Of a stretch of DNA of 5,662 nucleotides, positions 5,568-5,662 are shown in pieces. Source of the DNA: Parabacteroides sp. (GTDB taxonomy: Bacteria > Bacteroidota > Bacteroidia > Bacteroidales > Tannerellaceae). The stretch lies in NCBI GenBank assembly GCA_020026285.1, contig JAHHQS010000212.1, forward strand, positions 1-5,662, read 5' to 3'. The notes under the pieces are model-generated. The model was given only the letters and a program-made list of their open reading frames with translations. It was not told the origin of the DNA and did no database searches. How positions within the stretch are numbered: the stretch's first letter is position 1; every line of letters begins with the position of its first letter. A program made the position numbers and the translations under genes.

Positions 5568-5662
5568 AAATGTTCAAGATAAGCCTTTTTAAAAGATTCA
5601 GGGCCAAGAATTTTAATTTTGGTACCATATCCACAAAGTTTTCCAAAGAGATTCTCTGAAAT
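5540..5662 (-). CDS. C-terminal end of a WYL-domain-type transcriptional regulator (partial)
   Basis: The minus strand is open from the window edge to a TAA at 5542-5540, giving the last 40 residues of a protein whose start lies outside. The sequence ISENLFGKLCGYGTKIKILG followed by PESFKKAYLEHLKK resembles the C-terminal extension of WYL-domain regulators (the typical pattern is FGW-LSFG--V-VL-PE-LR-), which are usually HTH DNA-binding proteins sensing nucleic-acid or other ligands. It converges on the deacetylase gene and their ends overlap by 4 bp (5540-5543). No terminator of its own is seen downstream on the minus strand. The assignment rests on a short tail, and the N-terminal HTH cannot be checked here. 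Confidence 0.65.
   Translation of the reverse strand: MSENLFGKLCGYGTKIKILGPESFKKAYLEHLKKTINQYD

Overview
The window is low-GC bacterial DNA that uses the standard code: TGG encodes Trp and no in-frame TGA is read through. Its gene content suggests a Firmicute, possibly of the Erysipelotrichia/Mollicutes-related branch. The evidence is AT-rich genes with AGGAGG-type ribosome binding sites, an IS21-family element, a COG1373-type ATPase, a membrane-anchored polysaccharide deacetylase and a WYL-type regulator. The exact taxon cannot be fixed from sequence reading alone.

Layout. Bases 1 to about 2157 are an IS21-family insertion sequence on the minus strand. It has istA (DDE transposase) and istB (AAA+ helper ATPase) overlapping by 14 bp, and long imperfect terminal inverted repeats; the istB-side repeat runs into the first base of the window, so the outermost tip is missing. 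An extra inverted copy of the terminal-repeat motif lies over the probable istA promoter. Bases 2202-3628 hold a plus-strand AAA_14/DUF4143 ATPase with a possible promoter and a terminator. Its start is odd: the best Shine-Dalgarno sequence points to an ACG codon where the family usually begins with ATG.

Bases 3618-4063 look like a small graveyard beside a tRNA gene. They contain a 40-codon unrecognised minus-strand peptide fragment, a degraded second copy of an istA 5' end, a working tRNA-Arg(CCU) with promoter and terminator, and a 42-bp half-copy of that tRNA 124 bp upstream of it. Bases 4221-5567 carry a polysaccharide deacetylase, preceded by a possible 10-codon leader ORF that ends in an ATGA overlap with it. 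At the right edge a minus-strand gene (the C-terminus of a WYL-domain-like regulator) converges on the deacetylase. The two stop regions overlap by 4 bp inside the terminator hairpin.

No multi-gene defence, CRISPR or biosynthetic system is visible. The genes appear to be independent units: a mobile element, an orphan ATPase, a tRNA locus with scars of past insertion or recombination, and a cell-wall enzyme gene. The most useful observations are the IS-end architecture, the start-codon problem of the ATPase, the remnants around the tRNA, and the shared hairpin between two convergent genes.
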